Assembly (NCBI RefSeq): GCF_016801865.2
Contig: NC_068939.1
Coordinates: 86,491,381 to 86,555,380 of the forward strand
Length of the DNA stretch: 64,000 nt
Source: Culex pipiens pallens
Taxonomy: Eukaryota > Arthropoda > Insecta > Diptera > Culicidae
Direction: 5' to 3'
Numbering within the stretch: position 1 is the stretch's first letter; every line of letters starts with the position of its first letter. Both the position numbers and the translations under genes were made by a program. Of this stretch, positions 11,801-22,379 are shown one piece after another. The notes beneath the pieces are model-generated. The model searched no databases. It saw only the letters and a program-made list of their open reading frames with translations, and was not told where the DNA came from.

Positions 11801-11940
11801 GGGGGGTGCAACGTGCGAGGTGGGTGGACCAAGTGGAGAGCGATCTAGAAAGTGTGGGTGCACCGCGAAATTGGAGACATGCAGCCATGGACCGAGCTTG
11901 TTGGCGGAGAATCGTGCAGCAGGCCAAGCTAATGGTGTAG
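8854..11940 (+). CDS. RTE-type endonuclease/reverse transcriptase, 1028 aa, intact
   Basis: This is the replication protein of the LINE. It nicks the target DNA and reverse-transcribes the element RNA from the nick. The frame opens at 8812 and the first ATG is at 8854, which I use as the start. The N-terminal third is an APE-type (exonuclease-endonuclease-phosphatase fold) endonuclease with GTWNCRS near residue 47, the catalytic-type glutamate in VALQEVGW, GDFNAQVG near 184, SQIDHV, and SDHYLV near 278. The reverse transcriptase shows KAAGKDGIGAELI, QAGFVMGRST, motif A FIDFKAAYDS near 653, GGLRQGDGIS (motif B) and the catalytic FADD motif near 752, followed by YLGSLV. All key motifs are present with no stop or frameshift, so activity is plausible. 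It could also be classed as JAM1-like; a tree would settle the clade. Confidence 0.93.
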   Translation: MVLRRDRGLVQATRTRRKTPVQEAHDASRTNRHGTGLLTRSHDWKLGTWNCRSLKFDGSIRILSDILRVRKFSIVALQEVGWIGAEEVQEYRRIGCTIYQSRGEKKRLGTAFIVLGEMHDRVIGWTPLTDRMCVLRVKGRFFNISIINVHSPHSGSEDDDKDAFYEQLNWTYNSCPKHDVKIVIGDFNAQVGQEEEFRPVIGKFSAHVRTNENGLRLIDFATSKNMAVRSTCFQHNLRDKYTWRSPQGTESQIDHVVIDGRHFSDIIDVRTYRGANVDSDHYLVMVKMRQRLSLAKSVRYRRSPRLDLERLKLPEVASRYAHSLEAALPGEGELLEAPLEDCWRSVKAAITNAAESTIGFVERGRRNDWFDEECRAILEEKNAARRAMLQYNLRDYEEAYGQKRRQQHQLFRAKVRHQEELKFEDMEQLHRSNETRKFYKKLNGSRNGFTPRVEMCRDKNGAILTNEREVIDRWKQHFDEHLNGAEAEAGAQGGRREDFIGTAGEGEEPVPTMREVKDAIKKLKNNKAAGKDGIGAELIKMGPEKLASCLHRLIVRIWESEQLPEEWKVGVICPIYKKGDKLDCENYRAITVLNAAYKVFSQILFSRLSPIAEGFVGSYQAGFVMGRSTTDQIFTVRQILQKCREYQVPTHHLFIDFKAAYDSVDREELWKIMDENGFPGKLIRLIKMTMDGARCCVKISGAESDSFTSLGGLRQGDGISCLCFNVVLEGVMRRAGFNMRGTIFSKSNQFICFADDMDIVGRTFKAVADAYTGLKREAEKVGLRVNVAKTKYLLAGGTESLRARIGPSVTIDGDEFEVVEEFVYLGSLVTSDNSCSREIRRRIIAGSRAYFGLHKSLRSRKFSLHTKCSIYKSLIRPVVLYRHETWTMLEEDIRALSVFERRVLRTIFGGVYENDGWRRRMNHELVQLYNEPSIRKVAKAGWLQWAGHVARMPERTEQLSQRNQKINPAKLVFVSEPVGTRRRGVQRARWVDQVESDLESVGAPRNWRHAAMDRACWRRIVQQAKLMV

Positions 11941-11965
11941 CGCCAATAAAAGTAAAAGTAAGTAA
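11941..11965 (+). terminator. RTE 3' end with polyadenylation-type signal and short-repeat tail
   Basis: Only 25 bp follow the stop codon before the TSD. They contain AATAAA at 11945-11950 and a run of TAAAAG/TAAG-like short repeats. Such a minimal, microsatellite-like 3' end is typical of RTE elements. Confidence 0.75.
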
Positions 11966-11979
11966 GAAGGCACCAAAAA
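11966..11979. repeat. 3' target-site duplication of the RTE LINE
   Basis: GAAGGCACCAAAAA, identical to 7888-7901. The host foldback sequence resumes immediately with 'gtttcagccgg'. Confidence 0.9.
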
Positions 11980-12050
11980 AGTTTCAGCCGGATAAAAAAA
12001 TACAAAAATTAAAATTAAAGAAAAAAGACCGATTCCGTAGAGAACTGCTC

Positions 12051-12247
12051 AGGAGTTCTACAAGAGCTCTTCGAGATAGCTACAGCATAGCAGTTTGGAC
12101 CGTGGTAGGATAAAATTCTCTTCAAAACTTCTTCAGGAGTTTGGAAGAGTACTTGAAGAGAGTTTTATCCTACCGTGGTCCAAACTGCTATGCTGTAGCT
12201 ATCTTGAAGAGCTCTTGTAAAACTCCTGGAAAAAAATGTTACTTGGG
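12051..12247. mobile_element. Palindromic MITE, 5'-truncated copy
   Basis: Inverted arms surround a centre near 12140, with phrases such as 'agctacagcatagcagtttg' repeated as complement. It matches the full copy at 30773-30970 but lacks about 20 bp of the left terminus, where it abuts the end of the foldback element at 12050. The right end 'ttacttggg' is present. Confidence 0.8.
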
Positions 12248-12249
12248 AT

Positions 12250-15200
12250 AGTAACGGTTACTATACCTTCTGATATCTTGGTGCAAGAATCATCAAATGA
12301 TGGTTTTTTTCTATCACTCATTTCCATTCTGGTAAAAACAAAAGATTTTTATTCGGTCTTTTTGGGAGTTACTAGTAGGTTACCCGTACGTCGTATGCTG
12401 TATTAACTGTATACGATGTATAGGGAACTTGCAGCTACATCGGTGGAGATAGCCGAGAAGGTTGGGGTGCGGCGTCTTAGTAATCTGGATATGACTCTCA
12501 CCAGATTGATGTTATTTTTGGGGGTGTGAATAATCTCAAAGATGATGTGCATGCATTTGCATGCGATTTTACACATATATGTTTTGCTGTGTAGACCTCT
12601 CGATAAAATATTGTGTATCACCCCGCAAAATGTCAGGAAAGAGCCCTTCTTTCATAGTGCCAAATATCAAACTTACGAAACACACCGTGCCCTAGAAATA
12701 AACAAATATTCGCCTGAGTCAAATTCCACAATTCCCGTTTAATTTTCTCGCTTACAAACTCAAATGAAGCCCAATTCAATTTGCTCGCGGCCCCAATAAC
12801 AAAGGTCGTTCATCATACATGCAAATACATGCATGTGCCGTCGTTTTACCATAATTGCAGTTTATCCCAGGGAAAATTCCATGCATATTCTCCGGTAATG
12901 CGCTGCGAAACGAGATTACCAACTTTTAACCTGACTCACACGTGCCTCATGCCATATGCTGGAGAAAAGTTCCAACTCATTGTCTCCTCTGAGAGGTTGT
13001 GGCGAGGAAGGGAGTTGCGCAGTCAGGAATCGAATTAATTACAAAGTTAATGCTTCCATTACACTTGGGGCAAGTGCATTAACCGGGAGAAAAAAAAACG
13101 CGCGTCACGCGAATGCTTTCCATCTGGGAAAACTTAATTAACCAAAATGACTATTGAAATTTCGACTCGATGAAATGAAACTATTTTCCGCGGGGTTGGA
13201 GGACAACTTTTTCACTCAAGAAAAGTGGAACGACACAGAGTGAATGGGGGTGCAACTTGCATAAAATTGCATTCCTCACTAATTGCACCGGCAGCTGCTG
13301 GCTTCTTGTTGGTTTGTGGGTTGCAGGGAGCAGTGTCGGGGTGGTGGGAAATTGAAAACTTTCATTCCAAGACATCTTCGTCGTCGTTGTCGTCAGTTTG
13401 GGTGACCTCCTCCGGAGAACCGCGTCGTGTTCTGCAACCGAGCTATATTTTTATTTATGTCCTCTCCACTTGGCAGCCAGAAATTGGTTGATGCTATCAA
13501 CGCAACGGAATTGGCGTTGCAATTTCGAGGTGATTGATAAATTGTATTGCAATTTGGGCTGTGTGGTTGCTTTGCCCTTTCATGGTGGTTCTTGATTTGG
13601 AGAAAAGTTTCTTGGTTCAGGAGATTTTGGTATCAAATTGATGTAAACTGTTTTGTTATAAATCAACTTGACCATCACGATTCAAATTAAGAAACAAGCT
13701 ATGAATTTAATTTGTTAGAATATTTACAATTTTATGTATTGGCGGGAATTCACTAAAAATTCAATTCTGTCGATTGGAGCTTGTTCAGGGAGGGAGCTCA
13801 TATCTATCATACCTTGATGAAATTGAAGCGTTAACAGCCATCAAATTAAAAATGTCGAGTTGTGTTTTCAACGGCACACAACTAAACACATTTAATGTTA
13901 CATTTATACCACGAGACCACACCACCAACGATGTAACCATAATGTATTTATTTGCTCATTGTGTGACACCTAATTTCAGGAGAAAAAAAGGTGACGGCTG
14001 GTGCCTGCGGTAAACCGTCGATTTTTCACCGCAATCAATACCCACATCATACACACACACTCACATCGATTTCGTCAACCGCCAAGCCACAATCTACGCT
14101 CAAGCTCCGAATAGCTAGCTGTGTGGAAGCCGCTCAGTAAGCAAATTTGTTTCCCTGATTCAATAAACTCAAATCTAATCAAAATCAAACAGTCACATTG
14201 GCATCTCGTTGGTGGTGCTGGCTTCATCGTCGCCGTTGGTGATGCTGGGTGAGAATTTTTCCTGCAAAATATCCCGTGACATGTCGGAAAAGCGTTCAAA
14301 CACACGACCATTGCGGAGAGGAAAACGAAAGCGAAAAAGCGAGAATGAGATTTACATATTGGCAATGCGACACACATTATGTTTGATAGTCGTCACCAGG
14401 ATCACACACACGCAAACACATTGCCGCCAGGGTGCTCAATTCGCTCAATTTTTCGATCACAGCCAGCAAGAAGCTTCCCACTTTTTGGTATTCCTTTTTC
14501 TTCGGGGTGGAACACATGAAGAAGCAGTTTAAGGAGCTTTTGATCAGGCCACGTGGTGCAGTAATGTTTAAAAGGAATATAAATTTTGCTGGACCGGATG
14601 AGGAAAAAGAAATGTGTTTTTTGAGGACAGGGTTAGAATAAGAAACATATTTTATTAAATTATTTTTCTTTCAATTTAAACCATTGAATAATTCAAAAAT
14701 CACATAATTGCATCACAGCATTACGGGTCTGTACCATGCTGTAAGGGCTGCCACAATGGTCGATTCAATATTTTCAGACAATTTGATTGTTGCCCGGTAC
14801 AATCAAAAATACCTAAGAACGTAAATGTTCTCACTGTGCTTCAATGAATATAAAGTTTACTAACTACTTAGTGTTAAATTTTATATAAATCTAGAAATTC
14901 TATATAATACTTATCTGTACATAACACCTAAACTCCCATGCTCGAGTAAAAGGTGGAACAGCTATATCTCGGCTCCCTGAGCACGGATTTTCGATATCTA
15001 AACAGCAAAAGATGCGGACAGATCTCTAGATAATGTTGCTTTTTTGAAAAGTCAAAAATAGAGGAATTTACCCTAAGTTATTCCCGAAACCATAGGAGCA
15101 ACTTTTTTTCAGCCCTCTTTTTACTTACATGCATGCAGTTATAAATATTCAATGATAATCTATGTCAAATCAATGCCAGAATAATAGATAAAGCTCATTT

Positions 15201-15580
15201 ATTAGCTTCAAGACTATTTTTGGTGCAATGTGGCCACTTTGGAACCGGTCCCAGATACTCCCGTGAAACCCGGATTACGCTCTATTGTGGAGCATTTTCG
15301 GGAATACTTTGGTCAAGGCAACATGCATATCAAAGTTCATCATTATCAAAATCAAGCTCATTGGTGATTCCCAAGACCATTTTTGGACCAATCTGGCCAC
15401 TTTGAAACCGATCCCGGGTACTCCGGTGAAACCCGGAATAAGGCAAATTACGGGATTATTGCAGGACAATTTTGACAGGGCAATATGGATTTCAAAGTGT
15501 GTTGTTTTCAAGATCAATTTCAACCATAAATGAAATTTCTTTTTTGTTCCGATATTGCCATTTTGGTAGAGGACTGCGTC
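12250..15580. other. Low-copy non-coding sequence, no gene seen
   Basis: This is a moderately GC-rich mix without a supportable gene. ORFs of 60-110 codons at 13181-14641 have no recognisable domains. A fragment at about 12536-12600 matches one end of the TA-flanked MITE family at 29539-29907 ('gcatgcgattttac' and 'gctgtgta'). Approximate repeats of 'ttggtgattcccaagacc'-like text occur at 15200-15450. The tract is probably intron or intergenic spacer. Confidence 0.5.
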
Positions 15581-15582
15581 AA

Positions 15583-15863
15583 AACCAAAAAAAAAAGCAA
15601 AGCAATCCATTTTAACGACCCCGGGTCTTTTGTAGTCTCTGTTGCAAGTTTCTGCTCATTTCTAGGCGTCCGAAGGTTATGTGTGGTGAGTCACTCAAAA
15701 CTTCTTTTACGCTAATGGACCGACGTTTTACTTCCCCATCCGATAGAAGGCGTGATCAGGCAAATTTCGTCTCGAAAAATGCCACCGGGTCCGTCTGGGA
15801 TTGAACCCAGGCCATACTGGGGTGAGAGGCTACCACGCTAACCACTGCGCCACCGAACCCGGC
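15583..15863 (-). mobile_element. tRNA-derived SINE, internally deleted copy
   Basis: Read on the minus strand, the head is tRNA-like (A-box region 'ggtggcgcagtggttagcg', B-box region 'gggttcaatccc') from about 15863 to 15772. It continues into a body shared with the SINEs at 57830-58162 and 62297-62716 and ends in an A-run (the T/A run near 15590). The second tRNA-like unit present in the dimeric copy is missing here. No clear target duplication was found. Confidence 0.75.
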
Positions 15864-15889
15864 ACCAGAACCAAGAAGTTTCAAATAAC

Positions 15890-16256
15890 GGGGCTCTTTC
15901 AGTAATAATCCAGCTGCGTGTAAATTGCCTGGGTGTAAAATAAAAATTGCATTATTTTATGCAATTTTATGTGATTTTAAAGCCTGAAATATGTAGCCCA
16001 TCAGTATGGAAAACCTACTTGACCGAAATGTCAAGCTCATATATGCTTTTATCCTTACAACTTTTCATCGGTCTGATGGCCGAGTGGGCTAAGGCGCCAG
16101 TCCTTACTCTTGGTGCTGGGTTGGAATCCCGTCGGTTGCAACTTTTTTTTGTGTTTGCAAAAATTGTACATTCAGCGTGTAATATTAAGTGTTTATTTTG
16201 ACGAAGGTGATGTGCATGCTTTTGCATGCGATTTTACCATCGGATTTTTTGCTGTG
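15890..16256 (+). mobile_element. TA-type MITE carrying a tRNA-like segment, copy 1
   Basis: About 365 bp, collinear with the complement of 29539-29907 (many shared phrases such as 'gaccgaaatgtcaagct'). The right end 'tttttgctgtg' is conserved; the left terminal repeat is degenerate. A tRNA-like segment lies in the middle. Confidence 0.7.
16070..16140 (+). other. tRNA-like segment inside the MITE (not a functional tRNA)
   Basis: The A-box-like 'tggccgagtgggctaaggcg' and a degenerate B-box 'ggttggaatccc' resemble a type II (Leu/Ser) tRNA. The variable arm and a convincing anticodon stem are missing and the acceptor ends do not pair. An internal RNA polymerase III promoter is conceivable but unproven. 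Confidence 0.65.
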
Positions 16257-16259
16257 CAT

Positions 16260-16975
16260 GTTTCATCACAAAATGTGCATGGTGCCCAAGTGGTGTATAT
16301 ACTATTTTTATATACTGTTTTGGAAGTTTGTAAGTGTAAGTGTGAGTCTTTAGTGTATTATCTCATAAGCTTTAGTAAGTTTGTAATAGTAATAAATAAT
16401 AAGCAATAAATGATAAAACCAATCAAGATGATTCCAGGAAGCATTAAAATGCAATTTGGTCATATATAATATTAGGAAATAGTATAATAAAGGATGAAAA
16501 GGACAAGGAATAATATAATTATTTGAATAAACCATAAGGGGAACCAGATATGCAAAAAATAGATTACCATTAAAAAAAAATCAACCACGCGGCTTCGCAC
16601 CATCCACAGAACTCATGATTTTACTGGTTCAATCATGCTTTAAAATGATTATAATCAACGTAATAATCAACGTATTGAAACGCATTTTAAGTTGCTTTGC
16701 ACGTCTATTATCATAATTTTTTTTAAGTTTATGAAAAATATGTTTGGCCTTCTGAGTGATAGTGAAAAATATTTGCAACGGCCACACTTTGCAAGAATAT
16801 TTTATGAAGTGAATTTATATTGCACGATACTTAACAGCTATCATAAAAATAATATAAAAAGTAAAAAGAAAAATACAAAAAGTTCCCACAAAGATTACAA
16901 CTTGAGCAACTCACTCAATATCGAAAGAAGTTTCCCGACCTCTCTTTGATTTTCGTTAACTTTTGGTTAGAGGAA
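16260..16975. other. AT-rich non-coding tract
   Basis: No gene or clear repeat boundary is seen. There are short A/T runs and low-complexity text. Confidence 0.4.
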
Positions 16976-16979
16976 TAAT

Positions 16980-17555
16980 CAAGAGCACTCATTTTCGGCT
17001 AAAAGATCAGAAATCACTCACTCAAATCACTGGAGCGCGCAAACATTCGCGAGCGAACACGACCCGCTTGTTGCCAGCGCCTTGACCAATCGCTTTACAT
17101 AGCGAAACAGATACTTCGTGAATTTCTTTGCCTACTCCGTCCTTCGACCCGAGTCACAAACGAGTATGTTCAGAGAGGAGAGAATCTTACAAAATACCAG
17201 CGAAGCGCTCACTGCACTACCACAGTTTGCCGTCAATTTATATTTGGTGGAAATTGCTGTCAAATACGTCTCTGATGTTGTGTTATCAACAAAATTACAA
17301 AACATTTTTGATAACATTTATTTTAAGGAGTTTAATAAATGATCGCAGACTATGTCAAGTCATCTTAGAGCGCAATCAGCCTCTCTCTGAGCCATTCGCT
17401 GTACTATCCGATTGGAGTGAGAGGAAGAGCAAAGAGAGAGTATTCAGTAGCGATTGGTGTGGAAGTGACAAACGGTAGGAAACGTTCAGAGCAGTTTTTC
17501 GTGGCGTTCGATTTGTGATCGTGAGTGAATGAGTTTTTTAAGCAATCAGAACCCT
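16980..17555 (+). repeat. Interspersed repeat, copy 1 (about 575 bp)
   Basis: Diverged but collinear with the complement of 33803-34380. Shared phrases include 'gatgttgtgttatcaacaaaatt', 'ttcgtgaatttctttgcc', 'gagaggagagaatct' and 'caatcaga/gacccttg'. ORFs here (for example 17128-17478) are not conserved between the copies. The family class is unknown. Confidence 0.7.
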
Positions 17556-17559
17556 TGCT

Positions 17560-20500
17560 AGGAAGTTTTTACAAAGGTTACGAATTTCACGAAAATTTAA
17601 ATTAAAAAAAACTTAAGAATTCACCGTCATCCATTTTATTTCACTCTTTGAATGATTGATTTTAAAGTGAAATCATTTCAGTAATGGTTTTGGAAACTAT
17701 CATGACTATGTTATGCATCTAACAGGAAATTCCATGTTTTTTTTCGTATCTGCGTTTTTTTCACTATACCACGTGGATCCATTTTTGGAAATTACTACTC
17801 CCCCCCTCCTCTTGGACAGTTGTCCATACAATAAAAATCCATTTTAATTCTTCGATAGAACTAAAGCTAAGCTTAATGGATCAAAATAGGACAAAATCTT
17901 GAACCTTCCTTAATTTCCCCCAATCCGAATAGGGTTCAAATAACGTCATTTCGTCATGTTTTAATAATATTTTTGCATAAAAAATGTGTCTTTAATTCAA
18001 AGATTTAATCTTTGAAATGCAAAAAAAAACTCCGCTTTAAAATAAATCATTCCCATGAATAAATTTGTCGGCAAATAATCATTATGAAAACGCTCCTCAC
18101 ACAAAAATCCTCACATTAGCGAACAGTGCTCGGGGAAGGCAAATTGTAGTAGCACATCTCCGCGAGAACATTTTATTACTTTTTCAACATTGCGCCACCT
18201 CCCACCCCGGTAATGCGCAAACATGCCTTACGGGGGGCGTGTAAGAATCCGCTGATGGTTTGTGTCCTGATACCCTGGACGTGCAAACTTGGCGTTTCTC
18301 CTACTCCACATCCCTGCGGAAATCGTAGATGATAAATGATCGGTTCTTATTAGCAGTGTACACCGCCGTGAGCACGCTCGCGTGCTGGAAGCAACTTTTT
18401 TTTTATGGGTCACAAACTAAATTGGTATAAAAAATGGGAAACTGGGCGAGAAAAACCTGGGTCGAGTAGGATACAACAATGTTGTCAACCTCATTTGAAC
18501 GCTGTTTTATGGCAGCCTAGTAGAGGAGATTTGTGTAAAAAAGCGCTTATGTCTCAAGGCTTTTGGAGATTTTTGGAAACCATTCCATGAAGGTTTAGGG
18601 TGAAAAATTGCACATAAGGAATTACATTGTATTAGAAAAAAAAGGTTTACTTTGGTAGAACAGATTTATTGAAAAAAATGATGTCTGAAATTGTACATTT
18701 AAAATTGTAATTAAATCGACTGAAACCTTAAAAATGTTATAATCACCTTAATCCCAAACCATTCCACTTAAAAACCAGCCCCAATCTCACTGTTTTAAGC
18801 CCCAAACCCCGGGGCCAAACACCATCAAGTGTTTAATAGTTCCCATAGATCACGTGTAACGACCCCGTCGTCATCGGTGCCGCCACGTGGGTTAGGGCAA
18901 GTGCCAGCCTGGTATGGCCCCTCGTTTATCATCGTTTCCAGCGTTGGGCTCATCCCGGAGGGAACTTTTGGGCAATCTATTATGTAGTGAAAAACTTAAA
19001 TCTGTTTAGCTTTCCCTTTTTCCGCTAGGCAGAACTTGGGACGGGATGAGGGGTGGGGCGAAGATTTTGGGGGTGGAGATTAACCTAGTCACCACATCGT
19101 TACTGTTCATTTTTTGTTAGCAGTGTGTGCTGCTGGTGTGTGTGTGAGAGTATGTTGTTAATTTAAGAGCAGAGAAATTATTCAGCTCAAAAGTGTTCCA
19201 TAACACTATTAAAAAAATTACACTTCAAAATTAAAAATTGTAAAAAATCTGTATTTTCTTTTTAAAAAAATATGTTTCATAACATAACAAAACATCAAAA
19301 TCCTAACTTTTTTTTTACTCAAGATTGTTCAAAGCGAAAAACGATAAAAAATAAGTTCTGTAAACTTACTGTGACATAAGCCGACACACACACTTACCCA
19401 GTTTAATAAACCGGAAGTGGTGGAGCGGGGAATTGGGGTCGTCGTGTGGTCTGGACACAGACAAAAAGAGGGAATCGTTCCACTCACACGCACAACACAT
19501 GTACCACTTAAGCGAGGAAAAACTTCAAAAAAGTAGCTTCCTCACTTCCTGCTCCTCCTACCGAGCGAAAAAAAAAAAAAACTCACACACTCGGAAAATC
19601 TTTTCGGGAAGTGTGTGTGTTTTGTGCGTGTGGTGTGAGGAGGGGAGTAGGAGACTTACCGAAAACACACACACGCACACGAGAGTTCGGTTCGATGAGT
19701 TGAGGTAGAGTGTACTAACGGCAAAAAACGGCAAATCATCCAACTTTACGGTTTGCTTTTATCTTTATGTCGACTACTTTTGCGACACCAGTTTGTCGTG
19801 ACTGGAGCATGTGTGTGCGTGTTTTGTGTGTGCGAACGATTTAAGCTGTCTTTCAAAAGAAATAGCCACCTGGGGTCTAAATAGGGAAAAACGTCCACGT
19901 TGGGCTGTATGCTGTAATACTTTTAAAGTATAAATTTGAAGTAATGCTGAAACATGAACAATTCATTTAATGAATTATGCAAAATCTAAGAAAGAAAGTT
20001 GTCTATACTTGTTTGACTTTCCTGCTAATCTCCTCGTTCGAATAAATCCTGGCGAATGAAATCTGACCAGCGTTTTTTTTTTTTTTTAATTTTTGAGTGT
20101 TAATTGCATCTTTTTAACATTTAAATGGCTGTTACTTTCGACTCTTAAGTCTACAATTGATTTTTCTAACCAAATAGCTGGCTTTTAAAACTCTAAAAGT
20201 GCTCAGAACATCATTTTTCTCTAAATCTTAATTCTTGAGAGCTTGCTCTGATGCCATTGATAAAAGAAGTCGTAGAAGGCGTAGATTGCAAGATAAAATT
20301 TTGGCATCTTCGACAAAGTAGCTTGGATTGGCATGCTCAACAACTCTCTACAAGAAAAAAACAAATTCAAAAAAATCCTGCAAAGTAAGATTTTCTGAAA
20401 CACCCTTATCGTGAATCACCTTAATTTTCAAACAAGCCAAAAGTTGTCCCTTACACCAAAGTAATTTCCACTTAATTTTGCAAGGCGTGGCTGGAGCACA

Positions 20501-20800
20501 AAATAATAAACCGAGATACTCCATCGGAGATTTATACGTGGAAAGTTGAGTTTCACATGCCTGATTATAAATCTGTATATATGAAAATATTCGATACAAA
20601 TTGCGTTAAAAAACGGTTTTTGATTTTTTGTAAGTAATTCTAAGTAACCTATGCAACAAAGGTAGATCGACTTTTAAAAAAATATTTGTTATAACAGAAT
20701 TTTAGAGATTGTCAAAAGCACGGTTGTTAATCGATAAAATTATCGTCTAACAAAAACGTTAAGAGGCAGTATTTGTAGATTCTGCTCGGTTAATTCTATA
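17560..20800. other. Low-copy non-coding sequence with microsatellites
   Basis: No supportable gene. It holds A/T-rich text, CA/GT-rich stretches around 19383-19400, 19606-19640 and 19660-19830, and a GC-richer island at 18100-19080. Fragments near 20220-20460 resemble diverged interspersed repeats also seen at 4900-5340 and 51770-52080. Confidence 0.45.
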
Positions 20801-20810
20801 GGTCGTATCG

Positions 20811-22101
20811 AGGTGCTCCGATTTGGATGAAACTTTCAGGGTTTGTTTGTCTATACATGAGATGAACTCATGCCAAATATGAGCCCTCTACGACAAAGGG
20901 AAGTGGGGTAAAACGGGCATTGAAGTTTGAGGTCCAAAAAACATGAAAAAAAAAACTTCATCAATTCCAACTTTCTTAGATGCATTCGAAAGGTCTTTTG
21001 AAGCCCTTCAAAATGTGACATCCAGGATTGGTTTGACTTTTTCTCATAGCTTTTGCAAATTACTGTTAAAAATGGATTTTTTTAAAACCTTAATAACTTT
21101 TGGCAACAGCCTCCAACACCCATACTCCCATAGGTCAAAAGATAGGTAATTTCATGGACTATAAGCCTACGGTATTTACTTTTTGGCCAATCGCAGTTTT
21201 TCTCATAGTTTTACGATTTTTCTAGAGCAAACATTTTACAGCGTTAGTTTTTGCCCTGTAGGCCAAGAAGACGGCACTTTTTGGTCTCAATTTTGTCATA
21301 TTCGGAATCCTCGGTCAATTTCACGTAAGTTAGAAGTATTGGAGTTGTAATTTTAATTTAAAAAATAATTAAATAAAACATTTTTGAAAAAAGAAATAGA
21401 TCTTATTTACCCTATGATCAATACGTCAAATGCTGTATCAAGTAGGCGAAAACTTGTTTTACCCCTAAACCGACAAAATCCTAAATAATATTTTAATTAA
21501 TTCTAAATGGCATTTTTTCCAATCAAATTCAAAATTCCAACACCTCAATCTAATTTAAAATTTTCTGAGGATTCCGAATATGACAAAATTGAGACCAAAA
21601 AGTGCCGTCTTCTTGGCCTACAGGGCAAAAACTAACGTTGTAAAATGTTTGTTCTAGAAAAATCGTAAAACTATGAGAAAAACTGCGATTGGCCAAAAAG
21701 TTAATACCGTAGGCTTATAGTCCATGAAATTACCTATCTTTTGACCTATGGGAGTATGGGTGTTGGAGGCTGTTGCCAAAAGTTATTAAGGTTTTAAAAA
21801 AATCCATTTTTAACAGTAATTTGCAAAAGCTATGAGAAAAAGTCAAACCAATCCTGGATGTCACATTTTGAAGGGCTTCAAAAGACCTTTCGAATGCATC
21901 TAAGAAAGTTGGAATTGATGAAGTTTTACGGAAATGCGAGCAATTTTAAGTTTTTTCATGTTTTTTGGACCTCAAACTTCAATGCCCGTTTTACCTCACT
22001 TCCCTTTGTCGTAGAGGGCTCATATTTGGCATGAGTTCATCTCATGTATAGACAAACAAACCCTGAAAGTTTCATCCAAATCGGATCATCTCGATACGAC
22101 C
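20811..22101. mobile_element. Long palindrome (foldback element), 1.29 kb
   Basis: The left arm, starting 'ggtcgtatcgaggtg', is repeated as complement in the right arm ending 'catctcgatacgacc'. The arms are about 550 bp each (roughly 20811-21360 and 21540-22101) with high identity, separated by an AT-rich spacer of about 180 bp. No ORF matches a transposase. No convincing target duplication is visible. Confidence 0.85.
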
Positions 22102-22379
22102 TGTTTCACATCGGTGAAAAACTCGCTCTTAATGGTTATCGTTACCGTCGGGAGGATAGCAATAATCTATAGTTATCATCATTTCGAAAATTCTATCGGC
22201 GATAATCTTACAACCGATAATGGACGATAACTCAATTCTAAAATCTTTCTAAAATCGATTAATTCAACCATATTTTGTTAAATTTTCAATGCTTTCACTA
22301 AAAATATATTTTTGGATAATGTAGTAAGTTTCAAAGTATAAACACTCAAAATTAAAATACCGTATTTTTAAAAAAAATA

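Larger units (their letters stand above)
7902..11965 (+). mobile_element. Complete RTE-clade non-LTR retrotransposon, 4064 bp
   Basis: The element is bounded by 14-bp direct repeats and consists of a leader of about 950 bp, one long ORF (endonuclease then reverse transcriptase) and a very short 3' tail. A single EN-RT ORF with almost no 3' UTR and a tail of short repeats rather than pure poly(A) fits the RTE/JAM-like clade. Identical TSDs, an uninterrupted ORF and a complete leader suggest a recent full-length insertion by target-primed reverse transcription. The leader includes CpG-rich segments, long C runs and a hairpin array. It is much GC-richer than its AT-rich host element. Confidence 0.9.
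6454..12050. mobile_element. Foldback (long inverted repeat) element, copy 1, split by an RTE LINE
   Basis: Two long arms (about 6454-7000 and 7010-7560) are inverted copies of each other, centred near 7005. The right side runs on to a terminus ending 'gtagagaactgctc' at 12050, matching the intact relative at 25949-27473. The RTE LINE at 7902-11965 interrupts the right flank inside 'gaaggcaccaaaaa'. The left terminus is not recognisable, so this copy is truncated there. It has no coding capacity of its own. Confidence 0.75.

Noticed and set aside
16070..16140. Functional tRNA-Leu/Ser gene
   Set aside because: Acceptor ends do not pair, no variable arm or clear anticodon stem is present, and the block is repeated inside a MITE.
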